A DNA stretch of 64,000 nt from the NCBI RefSeq assembly GCF_024582815.1, contig NZ_CP102099.1:868001-932000 (forward strand). The letters are read 5' to 3'. Source of the DNA: Acinetobacter colistiniresistens. GTDB lineage: Bacteria; Pseudomonadota; Gammaproteobacteria; Pseudomonadales; Moraxellaceae. Below the pieces are notes generated by a model. The model did no database searches, was not told the DNA's origin, and worked only from the letters and a program-made list of their open reading frames with translations. This document shows positions 8,078 to 16,844 of this stretch, piece after piece; within the stretch, counting starts at the first letter, position 1; every line of letters starts with the position of its first letter. A program made the position numbers and the translations under genes.

Positions 8078-8147
8078 GTTAGTTCAGTGGTAGAACGTTC
8101 GGCTCTCTTATCCGAATGGACGCAGGTTCGAGCCCTGCACCTATCCA
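8072..8147 (+). tRNA. tRNA-like gene with a nine-base anticodon loop, no encoded CCA
   Basis: The cloverleaf is clear: acceptor GGGTAGGT pairs with ACCTATCC over eight base pairs with one G-T wobble; TA; D stem GTTC/GAAC with loop AGTGGTA; anticodon stem TTCGG/CCGAA; variable region TGGAC; T stem GCAGG/CCTGC with loop TTCGAGC. The anticodon loop CTCTCTTAT has nine bases instead of seven. If one CT is treated as inserted, the loop becomes CTCTTAT with anticodon CTT (lysine). As it stands the decoding identity cannot be assigned. The eighth acceptor pair recalls tRNA-His. CCA is not encoded. The first six bases overlap the stop region of the upstream gene. It could be a functional tRNA-like RNA, a decoy or a degenerating tRNA. 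Confidence 0.65.
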
Positions 8148-8193
8148 TCATTCTTTGATATTTTTAACTATGTTATTGTTTTATTTATTGTAA

Positions 8194-8397
8194 TTAATGT
8201 GGGGTGTTGAAAGCTTCCTCACACTTCTTACATTCCAACATCACCCCTAATTTCTCATTCCGCCCTTGCTCGGTTAACACCCAAGGGCGATTCTGCCAAG
8301 GCGGGCTATGACGCACATGTTGCCCATGCCCACAGGCGAGATCAGCAACCCAATGTCCTTCCTCATCGAGATGAAAACCGACAATGGCTTGCTGCAT
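8194..8397 (-). CDS. DUF3565 small zinc-ribbon-like protein
   Basis: A 67-residue DUF3565 protein with the family core GHWVADLACGHGQHVRHSPPW and QNRPWVLTEQGR. Four potential metal ligands are visible: the CGHGQH segment and the C-terminal CKKC. Function of the family is unknown. Its ATG immediately follows the stop of the OhrR-like gene, so the two are cotranscribed and probably translationally coupled, which hints at a role in the same thiol/peroxide response. Confidence 0.85.
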   Translation of the reverse strand: MQQAIVGFHLDEEGHWVADLACGHGQHVRHSPPWQNRPWVLTEQGRNEKLGVMLECKKCEEAFNTPH

Positions 8398-8850
8398 TTA
8401 ATTTTCCAGAGACTCGAGTTTAGATTGTTCCAAACCCTTTAAAAAACGATGGCATAAGTTATGAATCGCCAGCAGATCATTCGGGTCCATATCCAATGAG
8501 CAGGCGAGTTTAAACGGGATCAGGGTAATGTCATCTTTTGACGCCAGCGCTTTTTCCAGCAAGATCACTTTTTTCATCCGCTCATCTTCTTTGACCGCAA
8601 CACGCTTTAAAAACTGCTTTTCTTCGAGTTTTTTAATAATTGGTGTCAGCGTTCCAGAATCAAAAAAAGTCTTTTGTCCAATCTCAGACAACATCACATT
8701 GTCTTGCTCATACAAAGCCAGCAATACAATAAATTGCGGATAGGTCAGATCATATTCCTGCAGCAAAGGGCGATACTGGCGAATCATCGCATTGGTCGCG
8801 GAATACATGGCAAAACACACTTGGTTATCCAAAAATGAAACGTCAGCCAT
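8398..8850 (-). CDS. OhrR-like MarR-family redox regulator
   Basis: This 150-residue MarR-family winged-helix repressor matches the OhrR branch. The N-terminal LDNQVCFAMYSA places a cysteine at residue 12, equivalent to the peroxide-sensing cysteine of OhrR. The wing and recognition helix are seen in IGQKTFFDSGTLTPIIKKLEE and the RVAVKEDERMKK stretch. OhrR proteins release DNA when the cysteine is oxidised by organic hydroperoxide. The gene diverges from a glutathione peroxidase and the shared 180-base region carries palindromes, so that peroxidase is the likely target. Ohr itself is not in this window. Start ATG at 8850 is unambiguous; the C-terminus lies directly against DUF3565. Confidence 0.8.
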   Translation of the reverse strand: MADVSFLDNQVCFAMYSATNAMIRQYRPLLQEYDLTYPQFIVLLALYEQDNVMLSEIGQKTFFDSGTLTPIIKKLEEKQFLKRVAVKEDERMKKVILLEKALASKDDITLIPFKLACSLDMDPNDLLAIHNLCHRFLKGLEQSKLESLEN

Positions 8851-8913
8851 GATGATCTGTCCTCGACTCGGTTGTTGAACATTCAGTATAAATTGGGTTG
8901 CTCAAAAAGTACA

Positions 8914-8957
8914 TTGTGCATAATAAACTTGTGCACAAGATAATTGTGTGCAATATT
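8914..8957. promoter_or_regulatory. Probable OhrR-type operator between the regulator and peroxidase genes
   Basis: A perfect 12-bp palindrome CTTGTGCACAAG (8928-8939) is flanked on both sides by related half-sites, TTGTGCATAA near 8914 and TTGTGTGCAA near 8945. Three TTGTGC copies in about 44 bp between divergent genes point to cooperative binding by the MarR/OhrR protein. Confidence 0.55.
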
Positions 8958-9032
8958 AAGTAAACGAGCTGAATGATTCAGTAAACGATTTTGAGTACAT
9001 CCACCATTGGATAGATAGAAGAGAGAGCACCT

Positions 9033-9512
9033 ATGAGCAAGATTTATGATTTTCAGGCTGAACTGTTAGAAGGCGAACAAAAGAAACTTGCAGATTACCA
9101 AGGCAAAGTTTTATTGGTGGTGAATACCGCAAGCCAGTGTGGTCTAACGCCACAATTTGAAGGCTTGGAAAAGCTATATCAGGACTATCAACAACAAGGG
9201 CTCGTGATTCTTGGTTTTCCATGTAACCAATTTGCCAACCAAGATCCATCCAGCAATGAAGAAATCGGCAGCTTCTGTCAGCGTAACTATGGCGTATCGT
9301 TTCCGATGTTTGCCAAGGTTGATGTGAATGGCCCAACCGCACATCCCTTATATCAATACCTCACTTCTGAAGCCAAAGGTTTATTAGGCAGCAGTATTAA
9401 ATGGAACTTCACCAAATTTCTGATTAATCAAAACGGTGAAGTGGTTAAACGCTACGCCCCAATCACCAAACCTGAAAAAATTGCCAAAGATATTCAAAAG
9501 CTTTTGCGATAA
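9033..9512 (+). CDS. Glutathione peroxidase family thiol peroxidase
   Basis: This 159-residue protein is a cysteine-type glutathione peroxidase (BtuE/Gpx family). Catalytic tetrad positions are visible: cysteine in [11 protein letters not shown] (about residue 36), glutamine in [10 protein letters not shown], and tryptophan/asparagine in IKWNFTKFL. Bacterial members usually take electrons from thioredoxin rather than glutathione. It reduces hydrogen peroxide and organic or lipid hydroperoxides in the cytoplasm. The ATG at 9033 follows AGAGAGAG within the expected distance. It is divergent from the OhrR-like repressor and presumably induced by peroxide; gshB lies just downstream as a separate unit. 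Confidence 0.92.
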   Translation: MSKIYDFQAELLEGEQKKLADYQGKVLLVVNTASQCGLTPQFEGLEKLYQDYQQQGLVILGFPCNQFANQDPSSNEEIGSFCQRNYGVSFPMFAKVDVNGPTAHPLYQYLTSEAKGLLGSSIKWNFTKFLINQNGEVVKRYAPITKPEKIAKDIQKLLR

Positions 9513-9528
9513 ATAGCCTAGAAAATGA

Positions 9529-9580
9529 GGAAGATGGAAATAACTGGTCTACGATGCATCCACTGGTGATTTCCTCTTCC
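9529..9580. repeat. Imperfect inverted repeat after the peroxidase gene
   Basis: GGAAGA-T-GGAAAT pairs with ATTTCCTCTTCC (12 bp with one bulged T) around a 27-base loop. No T run follows, so it is at best a weak terminator or an mRNA-end stabiliser. Confidence 0.4.
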
Positions 9581-9737
9581 GAAACAAATTAAATCATAAA
9601 GCTGAATATTTTTAATATGTTGTAATTAATTGAACAAAATAGATTTTTTAATCTTTAAGATTTATACAAGTTGTTTCACGATTGACCGCAAACTTCGCTA
9701 TACTTTTTGCCAAGATTAAAAATACGAGCGTCAGAAT

Positions 9738-10682
9738 ATGCGTGTACTGGTGGTGATGGACCCGATTGAAACTGTGAATCTTAAAAAAGATTCAACCATG
9801 GCGATGTTATGGGCGGCCAGCCGTCGCGGACATGAATTGGGTTATGCATTACAACACGATTTATATATCGACCAAGGCAAAGCCTTTGGCCTGATCTCAC
9901 CGCTGAAAGTATTTGAAGACTATAACCATTACTATGAGCTAGGCGAAAAACGCAAAGAGTCGTTGGCGGATTACGATGTGGTGTTGATGCGTAAAGACCC
10001 ACCGTTCGACATGAACTTTGTCTATACCACTTATATTTTGGAACAAGCCGAGCGTGAAGGGGTGTGGATTATCAACAAGCCACAATCGCTACGTGACTGT
10101 AATGAAAAGTTATTTGCCACGCAGTTCCCAGAACTACAAGTGCCAACTTTGGTGACTTCTCAACAAAGCCTGATTCGTGAATTTATCAAAGAACATGGTG
10201 ATGTGATTGTAAAGCCTTTGGATGGCATGGGGGGTATGGGGATTTTCCGCCTATACCAAGATGGGGTGAACATTGGTTCGACCTTGGAAATGCTTACGGA
10301 AATGGGCACACGTCCAATCATGGCGCAACGTTATATCCCTGAAATTGTGGAAGGTGATAAGCGCATCTTGATGGTCAATGGTGAGCCGATTCCATATTGC
10401 TTGGCACGTATTCCGCAAAATGGTGAAGTGCGGGGGAACTTGGCGGCAGGTGGCTTAGGTCAGGCCCGTCCACTGACTGAAAATGATAAATTGATTGCCG
10501 CAAAAGTCGGTCCATTCCTGCGTGAAAAAGGGCTGGTCTTTGTGGGTTTGGATGTGATTGGCAATTATGTGACTGAAATTAACGTAACCAGTCCAACCTG
10601 TATCCGTGAGATTGATGCACAATTCGGGACGTCAATTGCCGATGATCTTTTCACGGTGCTCGAAGCAGGTCGTAAAAACTAA
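9738..10682 (+). CDS. gshB: Glutathione synthetase
   Basis: GshB joins gamma-glutamylcysteine to glycine using ATP, the last step of glutathione synthesis. The 314-residue length and ATP-grasp order are normal. The N-terminal domain runs MRVLVVMDPIETVNLKKDST. INKPQSLRDCNEKL follows, then the ATP-binding VKPLDGMGGMGIF loop near residue 160, and the C-terminal metal-binding NVTSPTCIREID. The ATG at 9738 sits behind a GAGCG site. It lies next to a glutathione-peroxidase family gene, but a 225-base gap and its own terminator make it a separate transcript. Confidence 0.97.
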   Translation: MRVLVVMDPIETVNLKKDSTMAMLWAASRRGHELGYALQHDLYIDQGKAFGLISPLKVFEDYNHYYELGEKRKESLADYDVVLMRKDPPFDMNFVYTTYILEQAEREGVWIINKPQSLRDCNEKLFATQFPELQVPTLVTSQQSLIREFIKEHGDVIVKPLDGMGGMGIFRLYQDGVNIGSTLEMLTEMGTRPIMAQRYIPEIVEGDKRILMVNGEPIPYCLARIPQNGEVRGNLAAGGLGQARPLTENDKLIAAKVGPFLREKGLVFVGLDVIGNYVTEINVTSPTCIREIDAQFGTSIADDLFTVLEAGRKN

Positions 10683-10706
10683 AAAAGTTGTATTTTTGAC
10701 CAAATT

Positions 10707-10750
10707 GCCCATTTGCATTTCACTGAAATTGGAAGGTAAATGGGCTTTTC
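10707..10750 (+). terminator. Terminator after gshB
   Basis: GCCCATTT pairs with AAATGGGC across a 23-base loop, followed by TTTTCTCT. The long loop makes it weaker than others in the window. Confidence 0.6.
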
Positions 10751-10910
10751 TCTATCGACAGAACCTTGTTTTTAACAAAGAATCGAAAAAAGCCAAGCTT
10801 TCTGTTGTAAACAGGTGAAATTCGCTTTTCGTGAATGAAGCTTTAGGATTAAAATAACTTCCGAAAACAATAGACGATAACCTTCTTTTTTTGAGTTGAA
10901 GAATTAGACT

Positions 10911-12008
10911 GTGACCAATTCCCCACAAAACAAACCTAAACATGTCATGATGATGGCCGCTGGTACAGGTGGACATGTTTTTCCTGCACTTGCTGTTGCC
11001 AAACAACTGCAACAAGAGGGCTGTCAGGTCTCTTGGCTGGCAACTCCGACAGGAATGGAAAATCGGTTACTCAAAGATCAAAATATTCCGATTTACCAGA
11101 TTGATATTCAAGGTGTCCGCGGTAATGGCCTGTTACGTAAAATCAGTGCACCGTTTAAAATTTTAAAAGCGACTTTAAGCGCTATACGCTATATGAAACA
11201 GCTCAAGATCGATGCTGTGGCGGGTTTTGGCGGTTATGTGGCAGGCCCAGGCGGCTTGGCTGCACGTTTGCTGGGTATTCCTGTGCTGATTCATGAGCAA
11301 AATGCGGTTGCAGGTTTTACCAATACCCAATTGGCGCGTATTGCCAAGACCGTATGTCAGGCATTTCCAAATACTTTTGCAAACAGTGATAAAGTCGTGA
11401 CCACCGGCAATCCGGTGCGTGCGGAAATCACTGCGATTTTAAATCCTTCTTGGCGCTATCAAACCCGTGAACAAGAACAACTGCCACTGAATATTTTGAT
11501 TGTGGGGGGGTCGCTTGGTGCACAGGCGCTGAACGAGCGTTTGCCTGAGGCCTTGAAAAAGGTCACTATGCCGCTGAAGGTATTTCATCAATGTGGTCAA
11601 AACAAGCAAGATGCCACGCGTGCCCTGTATCAAGATGCCCCGGCCAGTTTGAATATTCAGGTTGAGCCTTTTATTCAGGATATGGCCAAGGCTTATAGTG
11701 AAGCTGATTTGATTATCTGCCGTGCCGGTGCTTTAACGGTGACGGAGGTGGCAACCGCAGGTTTGGCAGCAATCTTTGTTCCTTTACCGATTGCAGTGGA
11801 TGACCACCAAACCGCAAATGCGAAATTCTTGGCCAATGCCGGTGCTGCAAAGATTTGCCAGCAAGCAGACATGACACCTGCTGTTTTGGATGAGTTGTTA
11901 GCAACCTTATTAAATCGCCAACTCCTGTCTGAAATGGCAGTTAAAGCACGTCAACAAGCACAACCGAATGCAACACAGCATGTGGTTGATCTGATTAAAA
12001 AATTGTAA
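10911..12008 (+). CDS. murG: UDP-GlcNAc:lipid I N-acetylglucosaminyltransferase
   Basis: MurG adds GlcNAc to lipid I to make lipid II at the inner face of the cytoplasmic membrane. The 365-residue protein has the GTGGH loop (residues 18-22), the G-loops [10 protein letters not shown] and [10 protein letters not shown], and the UDP-GlcNAc-binding [10 protein letters not shown] and VDDHQTANA. The start is a GTG, chosen because the following [15 protein letters not shown] matches the usual Acinetobacter N-terminus; a GAAG site lies upstream. It opens the murG-murC-ddl-ftsQ-ftsA-ftsZ series. Residue-level features leave little doubt about function. Confidence 0.96.
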   Translation: MTNSPQNKPKHVMMMAAGTGGHVFPALAVAKQLQQEGCQVSWLATPTGMENRLLKDQNIPIYQIDIQGVRGNGLLRKISAPFKILKATLSAIRYMKQLKIDAVAGFGGYVAGPGGLAARLLGIPVLIHEQNAVAGFTNTQLARIAKTVCQAFPNTFANSDKVVTTGNPVRAEITAILNPSWRYQTREQEQLPLNILIVGGSLGAQALNERLPEALKKVTMPLKVFHQCGQNKQDATRALYQDAPASLNIQVEPFIQDMAKAYSEADLIICRAGALTVTEVATAGLAAIFVPLPIAVDDHQTANAKFLANAGAAKICQQADMTPAVLDELLATLLNRQLLSEMAVKARQQAQPNATQHVVDLIKKL

Positions 12009-12021
12009 TTCGAGTTTATCT

Positions 12022-13473
12022 ATGTCTCCTACAAATCCAAGCCAAGCCAAAAAGCTGATTAAAGTGCCAGAAATGCGCCGTATTAAAAATATCCACTTTG
12101 TTGGTATTGGCGGTGCGGGGATGTGCGGTATTGCCGAAGTATTGAGTAACCAAGGTTATAAAATTTCAGGCTCAGACATTAAAGCGTCGAAAACCACGGC
12201 TCAACTCGAAGCCAATGGCATTAAGGTATTCATTGGTCACTCGGCTGACAACATTAAAAATGCTAATGTGTTGGTAGTGTCGACAGCAATTGATCCAGAA
12301 AATCCAGAGATTAAAGCAGCGATTGAACAGCGGACTCCGATTGTCCGTCGTGCGGAAATGCTGGGTGAATTGATGCGTTATCGCCACGGGATTGCGGTTG
12401 CAGGCACACATGGCAAAACCACCACCACCAGTTTGTTGACCACCATGCTGGCAGAAGAAAACCTTGATCCGACCTATGTGATTGGTGGTTTACTGAATAG
12501 TACAGGTGTGAATGCTGCACTCGGTGAAAGCCGTTTTATCGTGGCAGAAGCCGATGAGTCAGATGCCTCTTTCTTGTATTTGCAACCAATGGCTGCGATC
12601 GTGACCAATATCGATGCAGATCATATGGACACCTATGAAGGCAGCTTCGATAAGTTAAAAGATACCTTTATTCAATTCTTACATAACCTGCCATTCTATG
12701 GTTTGGCTGTGGTCTGTGGTGATGATGCCAATATCCGTGAGATTCTGCCACGTGTCGGTCGTCCAGTCTTGACCTATGGTTTTGATGAAGACAACGATAT
12801 TCGTGCGGTCGATGTTGAGCAAGAAGGCATGCGATCACATTTTACTGTATTGCGTAAAGACCGTGAGCCATTGCGTGTCACCATCAATCAACCGGGCTTG
12901 CATAATGTCCTGAATGCATTGGCTGCGATTGGTGTAGCAACCGATGAAGGCGTTTCTGATGGTGCGATTTGCCGTGCCTTAGAAGGCTTTAGTGGTGTGG
13001 GTCGTCGCTTTCAGGTTCAGGGTGAATTTGAAGTGGGTGAAGGCTTGGTGAAATTGGTGGATGACTATGGCCATCATCCAAAAGAAGTTGAAGCCACTAT
13101 TAAAGCGGCACGTGCCAGCCATCCAGACCGCCGTTTGGTGATGTTGTTCCAACCGCACCGTTTTAGCCGTACCCGTGACTGTTTTGATGACTTTGTCGAT
13201 GTGCTATCGCAAGTGGATCAATTATTATTGCTTGAGGTTTATCCAGCAGGCGAAAAGCCGATCGTAGGCGCTGACAGTCGTGCATTAGCACGCAGTATTC
13301 GTCTACGTGGTGAGGTTGAGCCGATTCTGCTCGATCCAGTCGAAGGCAATTTACCGAACGTTTTACAAAAAGTGTTACAAGCAAATGACCTGTTATTAAC
13401 ACAAGGCGCGGGTAACGTCGGTGCAATTTCGGTAGAATTGGCTCAGCATCGCTTGTATGCCAAATCCCCCTAA
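12022..13473 (+). CDS. murC: UDP-N-acetylmuramate--L-alanine ligase
   Basis: MurC attaches the first amino acid, L-alanine, to UDP-MurNAc. The 483-residue product shows the N-terminal Rossmann [15 protein letters not shown], the Mur-ligase ATP loop GTHGKTTTT (residues 128-136), the metal-binding [21 protein letters not shown], and the C-terminal [10 protein letters not shown] and FQPHRFSRT. It starts 13 bases after murG with TCTATG, so translation is coupled. The last three codons (KSP) and the stop codon fall inside a palindromic repeat element, meaning the native C-terminus may have been altered by that insertion. Confidence 0.96.
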   Translation: MSPTNPSQAKKLIKVPEMRRIKNIHFVGIGGAGMCGIAEVLSNQGYKISGSDIKASKTTAQLEANGIKVFIGHSADNIKNANVLVVSTAIDPENPEIKAAIEQRTPIVRRAEMLGELMRYRHGIAVAGTHGKTTTTSLLTTMLAEENLDPTYVIGGLLNSTGVNAALGESRFIVAEADESDASFLYLQPMAAIVTNIDADHMDTYEGSFDKLKDTFIQFLHNLPFYGLAVVCGDDANIREILPRVGRPVLTYGFDEDNDIRAVDVEQEGMRSHFTVLRKDREPLRVTINQPGLHNVLNALAAIGVATDEGVSDGAICRALEGFSGVGRRFQVQGEFEVGEGLVKLVDDYGHHPKEVEATIKAARASHPDRRLVMLFQPHRFSRTRDCFDDFVDVLSQVDQLLLLEVYPAGEKPIVGADSRALARSIRLRGEVEPILLDPVEGNLPNVLQKVLQANDLLLTQGAGNVGAISVELAQHRLYAKSP

Positions 13474-13530
13474 CCCCCTTTGTTAAAGGGGGAACGCCTC
13501 CCTTTGAAAAGGGAAGCGGGGAGGGATTTA
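13464..13530. repeat. Short palindromic intergenic repeat at the murC 3' end
   Basis: Two neighbouring hairpins make up a compact element: CCCCCTTT-GTT-AAAGGGGG (13474-13492), then CTCCCTTT followed by AAAGGGA and GGGGAGGGATT. The outer ends AATCCCCC and GGGAGGGATT also pair. I recognise this kind of C-rich/G-rich double hairpin as a REP-like dispersed element of Acinetobacter, though no second copy lies in this window. It supplies the murC stop codon. Confidence 0.6.
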
Positions 13531-13564
13531 ATAGAATATATGAAGTTTTTTTAAGGATATAAAC

Positions 13565-14491
13565 GTGTCAAATGCTGCAAAATTCGGCAAAGTTGCTGTG
13601 TTGTTTGGTGGGAAGTCGGCTGAGCGTGCTGTGTCGTTGGACAGTGGTCAAGCCGTTTTAGAGGCGTTATTGCGTTCGGGCGTACAGGCAGAAGCATTTG
13701 ACCCACAAGATCGTAGTGTGACTGAACTGGTGGGCTATGATCGTGCTTTTATCGTATTGCATGGTCGTGGCGGTGAAGATGGCCAGATCCAAGGCGTATT
13801 GGAATGGTTAAACCTGCCATATACCGGTACGGGTGTACAAGGTTCTGCGATTGGCATGGACAAAGTCAAAACCAAGCAAATCTGGCAGGGCAGTGATCTA
13901 CCAACTGCACCCTACCGTATCATTACCAAAGACACGGACCTTGAACCTGTGATTGCAGAATTGGGCTTGCCTGTGATTATCAAGCCGGTGCATGAAGGTT
14001 CAAGCGTTGGCATGAGTAAAGTTGAAAAAGCTGAAGATTTTGCTGCTGCGATTGAAAAAGCCACTCAGCACGATGCCGTGGTGATGGCAGAAAAATGGAT
14101 CACTGGTCGTGAATTCACCATTTCATTCCTGAATGGTCAGCCTTTGCCCGTGATTCGTTTACAGCCACCTGCTGATGTTGCGTTCTATGACTATGAAGCC
14201 AAATATCAACGCAATGATGTGGAATATGGCATTCCTTGTGGTCTGAGCGAAGCAGAAGAAAAAAGCTTACAGGCACTTTGCTTACGCGCTTTCCAAGCGG
14301 TCGGTGCAGAAGGCTGGGGTCGTATTGATGCAATGCAGGATGAGCAAGGTAACTTCTGGTTATTAGAGGTAAATACAGTTCCAGGTATGACCAGTCACTC
14401 GTTGGTGCCAAAAGCGGCACAAGCAGTGGGCTATAACTTTGATCAGCTCTGTGTTGCGATTTTAGAGCAAACCTTAGCAAAGTCGGCTTAA
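13565..14491 (+). CDS. ddl: D-alanine--D-alanine ligase
   Basis: Ddl makes the D-Ala-D-Ala dipeptide for the peptidoglycan stem. The 308-residue ATP-grasp enzyme shows FGGKSAERAVSLDSG near the N-terminus, LHGRGGEDGQIQG, the ATP loop HEGSSVGMSK about residue 143, and LEVNTVPGMTSHSL at the C-terminal metal site. The start is GTG at 13565, chosen because AAGGA lies eight bases upstream and the following SNAAKFGKVAV fits the family. It is separated from murC only by the palindromic repeat and is followed seven bases later by ftsQ. Confidence 0.96.
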   Translation: MSNAAKFGKVAVLFGGKSAERAVSLDSGQAVLEALLRSGVQAEAFDPQDRSVTELVGYDRAFIVLHGRGGEDGQIQGVLEWLNLPYTGTGVQGSAIGMDKVKTKQIWQGSDLPTAPYRIITKDTDLEPVIAELGLPVIIKPVHEGSSVGMSKVEKAEDFAAAIEKATQHDAVVMAEKWITGREFTISFLNGQPLPVIRLQPPADVAFYDYEAKYQRNDVEYGIPCGLSEAEEKSLQALCLRAFQAVGAEGWGRIDAMQDEQGNFWLLEVNTVPGMTSHSLVPKAAQAVGYNFDQLCVAILEQTLAKSA

Positions 14492-14498
14492 CTATATT

Positions 14499-15356
14499 AT
14501 GGCTCAACTACCTGCCTCGATGCGCCGTAAAACACGGCCAGCCATTAGCTCGATTCACGAGAAGCCGCCTTCGCCTCGACAAAAGATGGTGAATGCGGGT
14601 GGTTGGGTGCTACTGGTCATTGCTTTTGCAGTACTGGCACTGGGGCTGTTTGGCTTATATAAAGTTATGACTGATGCTCGCGCAGCACAGTTGCAAGTGG
14701 TTGGGACCAATTCTGATGTCGAGAATCAGCAGCTGGTTCAGTATCTGAATCCAATTATTAAAGATAACTACTTCACTTCAGATTTAGAACAAATTCGCGA
14801 TCAAGCCTTAAAAGTGTCATGGGTTGATCGTGTGGTGGTGTCACGAGCATGGCCAAATGCAATTCGGGTGCGGGTGATGCCGCGCCATGCGATTGCACGT
14901 TGGGGAACAGGGCGCTTGCTCAGTGACAATGGTGATGTATTTAGTGAGGCGGTGCCAACAGCAAATCCAAATCTGCCACTTTTACATGGGCCAGCCAGCC
15001 AATCCAAAATGATGATGCGTCGCTATAATGAAATTAATCAATTGTTTCATCCAGCGAATTTGAGATTAAAAGAATTGTATTTAACCGAGCGTATGACCTG
15101 GTTTATGCAGTTTGATTCAGGCCTGCGGATTATTGTGGATCAGGATCAAACCATGAACAAGCTGCAGCGCTTGAGCCATTTGGCACAAACGGATTTAAAA
15201 CCTGTATGGTCAAAAATCACGGCAATTGATCTGCGTTACCGGAATGGTCTTGCCATTCAGTGGAAAAACGCAGCTCCGCCAAAGATTGTCAACGGTCAGT
15301 TAGTTGTAACGATTGATGACACAAGCCTTGCAGGGGCAATTCAGGCAAAGCCATAA
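14499..15356 (+). CDS. ftsQ: Cell division protein FtsQ
   Basis: FtsQ is the bitopic inner-membrane hub of the divisome, binding FtsB and FtsL. The 285-residue protein has a basic cytoplasmic N-terminus (MRRKTRP, PPSPRQK), one membrane span about residues 33-55 (GGWVLLVIAFAVLALGLFGLY), and a periplasmic POTRA domain beginning LQVVGTNSDVENQQ. The beta domain follows, with VSWVDRVVVSRAWPNAIRV and a C-terminal AIDLRYRNGLAIQWK, matching the conserved FtsQ region. It starts seven bases after ddl. FtsB and FtsL are elsewhere, as in most gamma-proteobacteria. Confidence 0.94.
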   Translation: MAQLPASMRRKTRPAISSIHEKPPSPRQKMVNAGGWVLLVIAFAVLALGLFGLYKVMTDARAAQLQVVGTNSDVENQQLVQYLNPIIKDNYFTSDLEQIRDQALKVSWVDRVVVSRAWPNAIRVRVMPRHAIARWGTGRLLSDNGDVFSEAVPTANPNLPLLHGPASQSKMMMRRYNEINQLFHPANLRLKELYLTERMTWFMQFDSGLRIIVDQDQTMNKLQRLSHLAQTDLKPVWSKITAIDLRYRNGLAIQWKNAAPPKIVNGQLVVTIDDTSLAGAIQAKP

Positions 15357-15417
15357 TACGTGGCTTAAAATAAAGGGCAGTGGTCCTAAACAACACTAAA
15401 GATATGGTATTGAAGTA

Positions 15418-16680
15418 ATGAGTGAAACTGTTCCCTCAGTTGTTGCGATTGATATTGGGACTCATAAAGTCACAGTTTTGATTGGTAAGGTCCATGCACC
15501 GGATAAGATTCAAGTCATTGGCATGGCAACTGCTCGCAACCGAGGTATGGTTAAGGGCAAGATTGTTAGCTTGGACAAAGTGATTGCGGCCATTAAAAAT
15601 GCGGTATCCGAGGCGGAGGATATGGCTGAATGCCGTATTCATAGCGCTTGGGTGTCGATTCCAAGTACTGAATTGCAAAGTTTTTATGCTTCAGGCCGTA
15701 CGCCAGTTGCCAACCACGATCATATTATTAGCACCAATGAAGTGGTCAGAGCTTTAGAATTGGCTAAAGCCAGCCATGTCTCGCCAGATTATTATTTGGC
15801 CAGTGCCGTACCGCTAGGATTTGAGTTGGGTGATTCGGCTGAATGGGTGCAAAACCCAGTCAATATGTCTGCGCATAGCATGACGGGGCATTATCAGCTA
15901 ATGATGATGCCAATCAGCACCATGCAAAACCTTGATCGTGCCATGAAAGGGGCCAATATCGGGGTAGAGAAAATGGTGGTGTCTTGCTTGGCAACGGCAG
16001 AAGCCAGCCTGCTGAAAGACGAAAAAGAATATGGTGTTTGCTTGGTGGATATTGGTGCGGGTATTACCAATATTGCTGTGTATCTGGATGGGCGTTTGGC
16101 TTTGGCTCGTACCCTTCCGCGTGGTGGTGAGAATGTCACCCGTGATATTGCCGCTGTTTTGCAGACTACCACGGAAGAAGCTGAACGCATCAAGATTTTA
16201 CATGGCTGCGTGGATATGAGCGTAGTTAAGCCTGATCATATGATTCAAGTGCAAGGGATTGATGGCACACAAACCATCAGTCGTATTGAACTTGCAGAAA
16301 TCATCATTGCACGTTATGAAGAAATCTTTAGCCTGATTCGTGAAGAGTTGGAGCATAGCGGTGCAATTCATGGTCTCTATCATGGCGTGGTACTCACTGG
16401 AGATGCCTGTCAAATTGAAGGCATGGTGAATCTGGCACGTCGTATGTTGGGGGTGTCTGCACACTTGGGTAATCCACCGCTACAAGTCTATGCAGATGAT
16501 CAACATTTACCGGCTTTGCGTCGCTCGATGTATGCAACTGCAGCGGGTTTGTTGATGTTTAGTCAGAGTGATTTGCAAGATACGGTAGAAGAACCAGAAG
16601 AGACAAGCGATCGTAGTTTTGTTGATCGTGTTGCCAATGGTTGGAATGCATTAAATAGCAAGTTAAAGGCCATCTTTTAA
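15418..16680 (+). CDS. ftsA: Cell division protein FtsA
   Basis: FtsA is the actin-like protein that tethers FtsZ to the membrane. The 420-residue sequence begins with the ATPase phosphate-1 motif AIDIGTHKVTVLIG. It carries the 1C-domain stretch GYRIFNG-equivalent region, VDIGAGITNIAVY as the phosphate-2 motif, and VVLTGDACQIEGM as the adenosine motif. It ends with an amphipathic membrane-targeting helix, FVDRVANGWNALNSKLKAIF. The ATG is 61 bases after ftsQ, and a moderate gap to ftsZ (164 bases) leaves room for an extra ftsZ promoter. Confidence 0.96.
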   Translation: MSETVPSVVAIDIGTHKVTVLIGKVHAPDKIQVIGMATARNRGMVKGKIVSLDKVIAAIKNAVSEAEDMAECRIHSAWVSIPSTELQSFYASGRTPVANHDHIISTNEVVRALELAKASHVSPDYYLASAVPLGFELGDSAEWVQNPVNMSAHSMTGHYQLMMMPISTMQNLDRAMKGANIGVEKMVVSCLATAEASLLKDEKEYGVCLVDIGAGITNIAVYLDGRLALARTLPRGGENVTRDIAAVLQTTTEEAERIKILHGCVDMSVVKPDHMIQVQGIDGTQTISRIELAEIIIARYEEIFSLIREELEHSGAIHGLYHGVVLTGDACQIEGMVNLARRMLGVSAHLGNPPLQVYADDQHLPALRRSMYATAAGLLMFSQSDLQDTVEEPEETSDRSFVDRVANGWNALNSKLKAIF

Positions 16681-16844
16681 GTTGTAGTTATTTTTGGGAA
16701 AATTTGTTAGGAAGTTGTTCGAAATCTGCCACTGTACTTGACAAGCTAGCGATTATTGAACAGCATCCTAAACATCAGTTGTTTAAAAATCAGGGCAGTA
16801 ACGGGCTGAAGTAACTGCCATTAATATTAGGAAATCTAAAGGTC

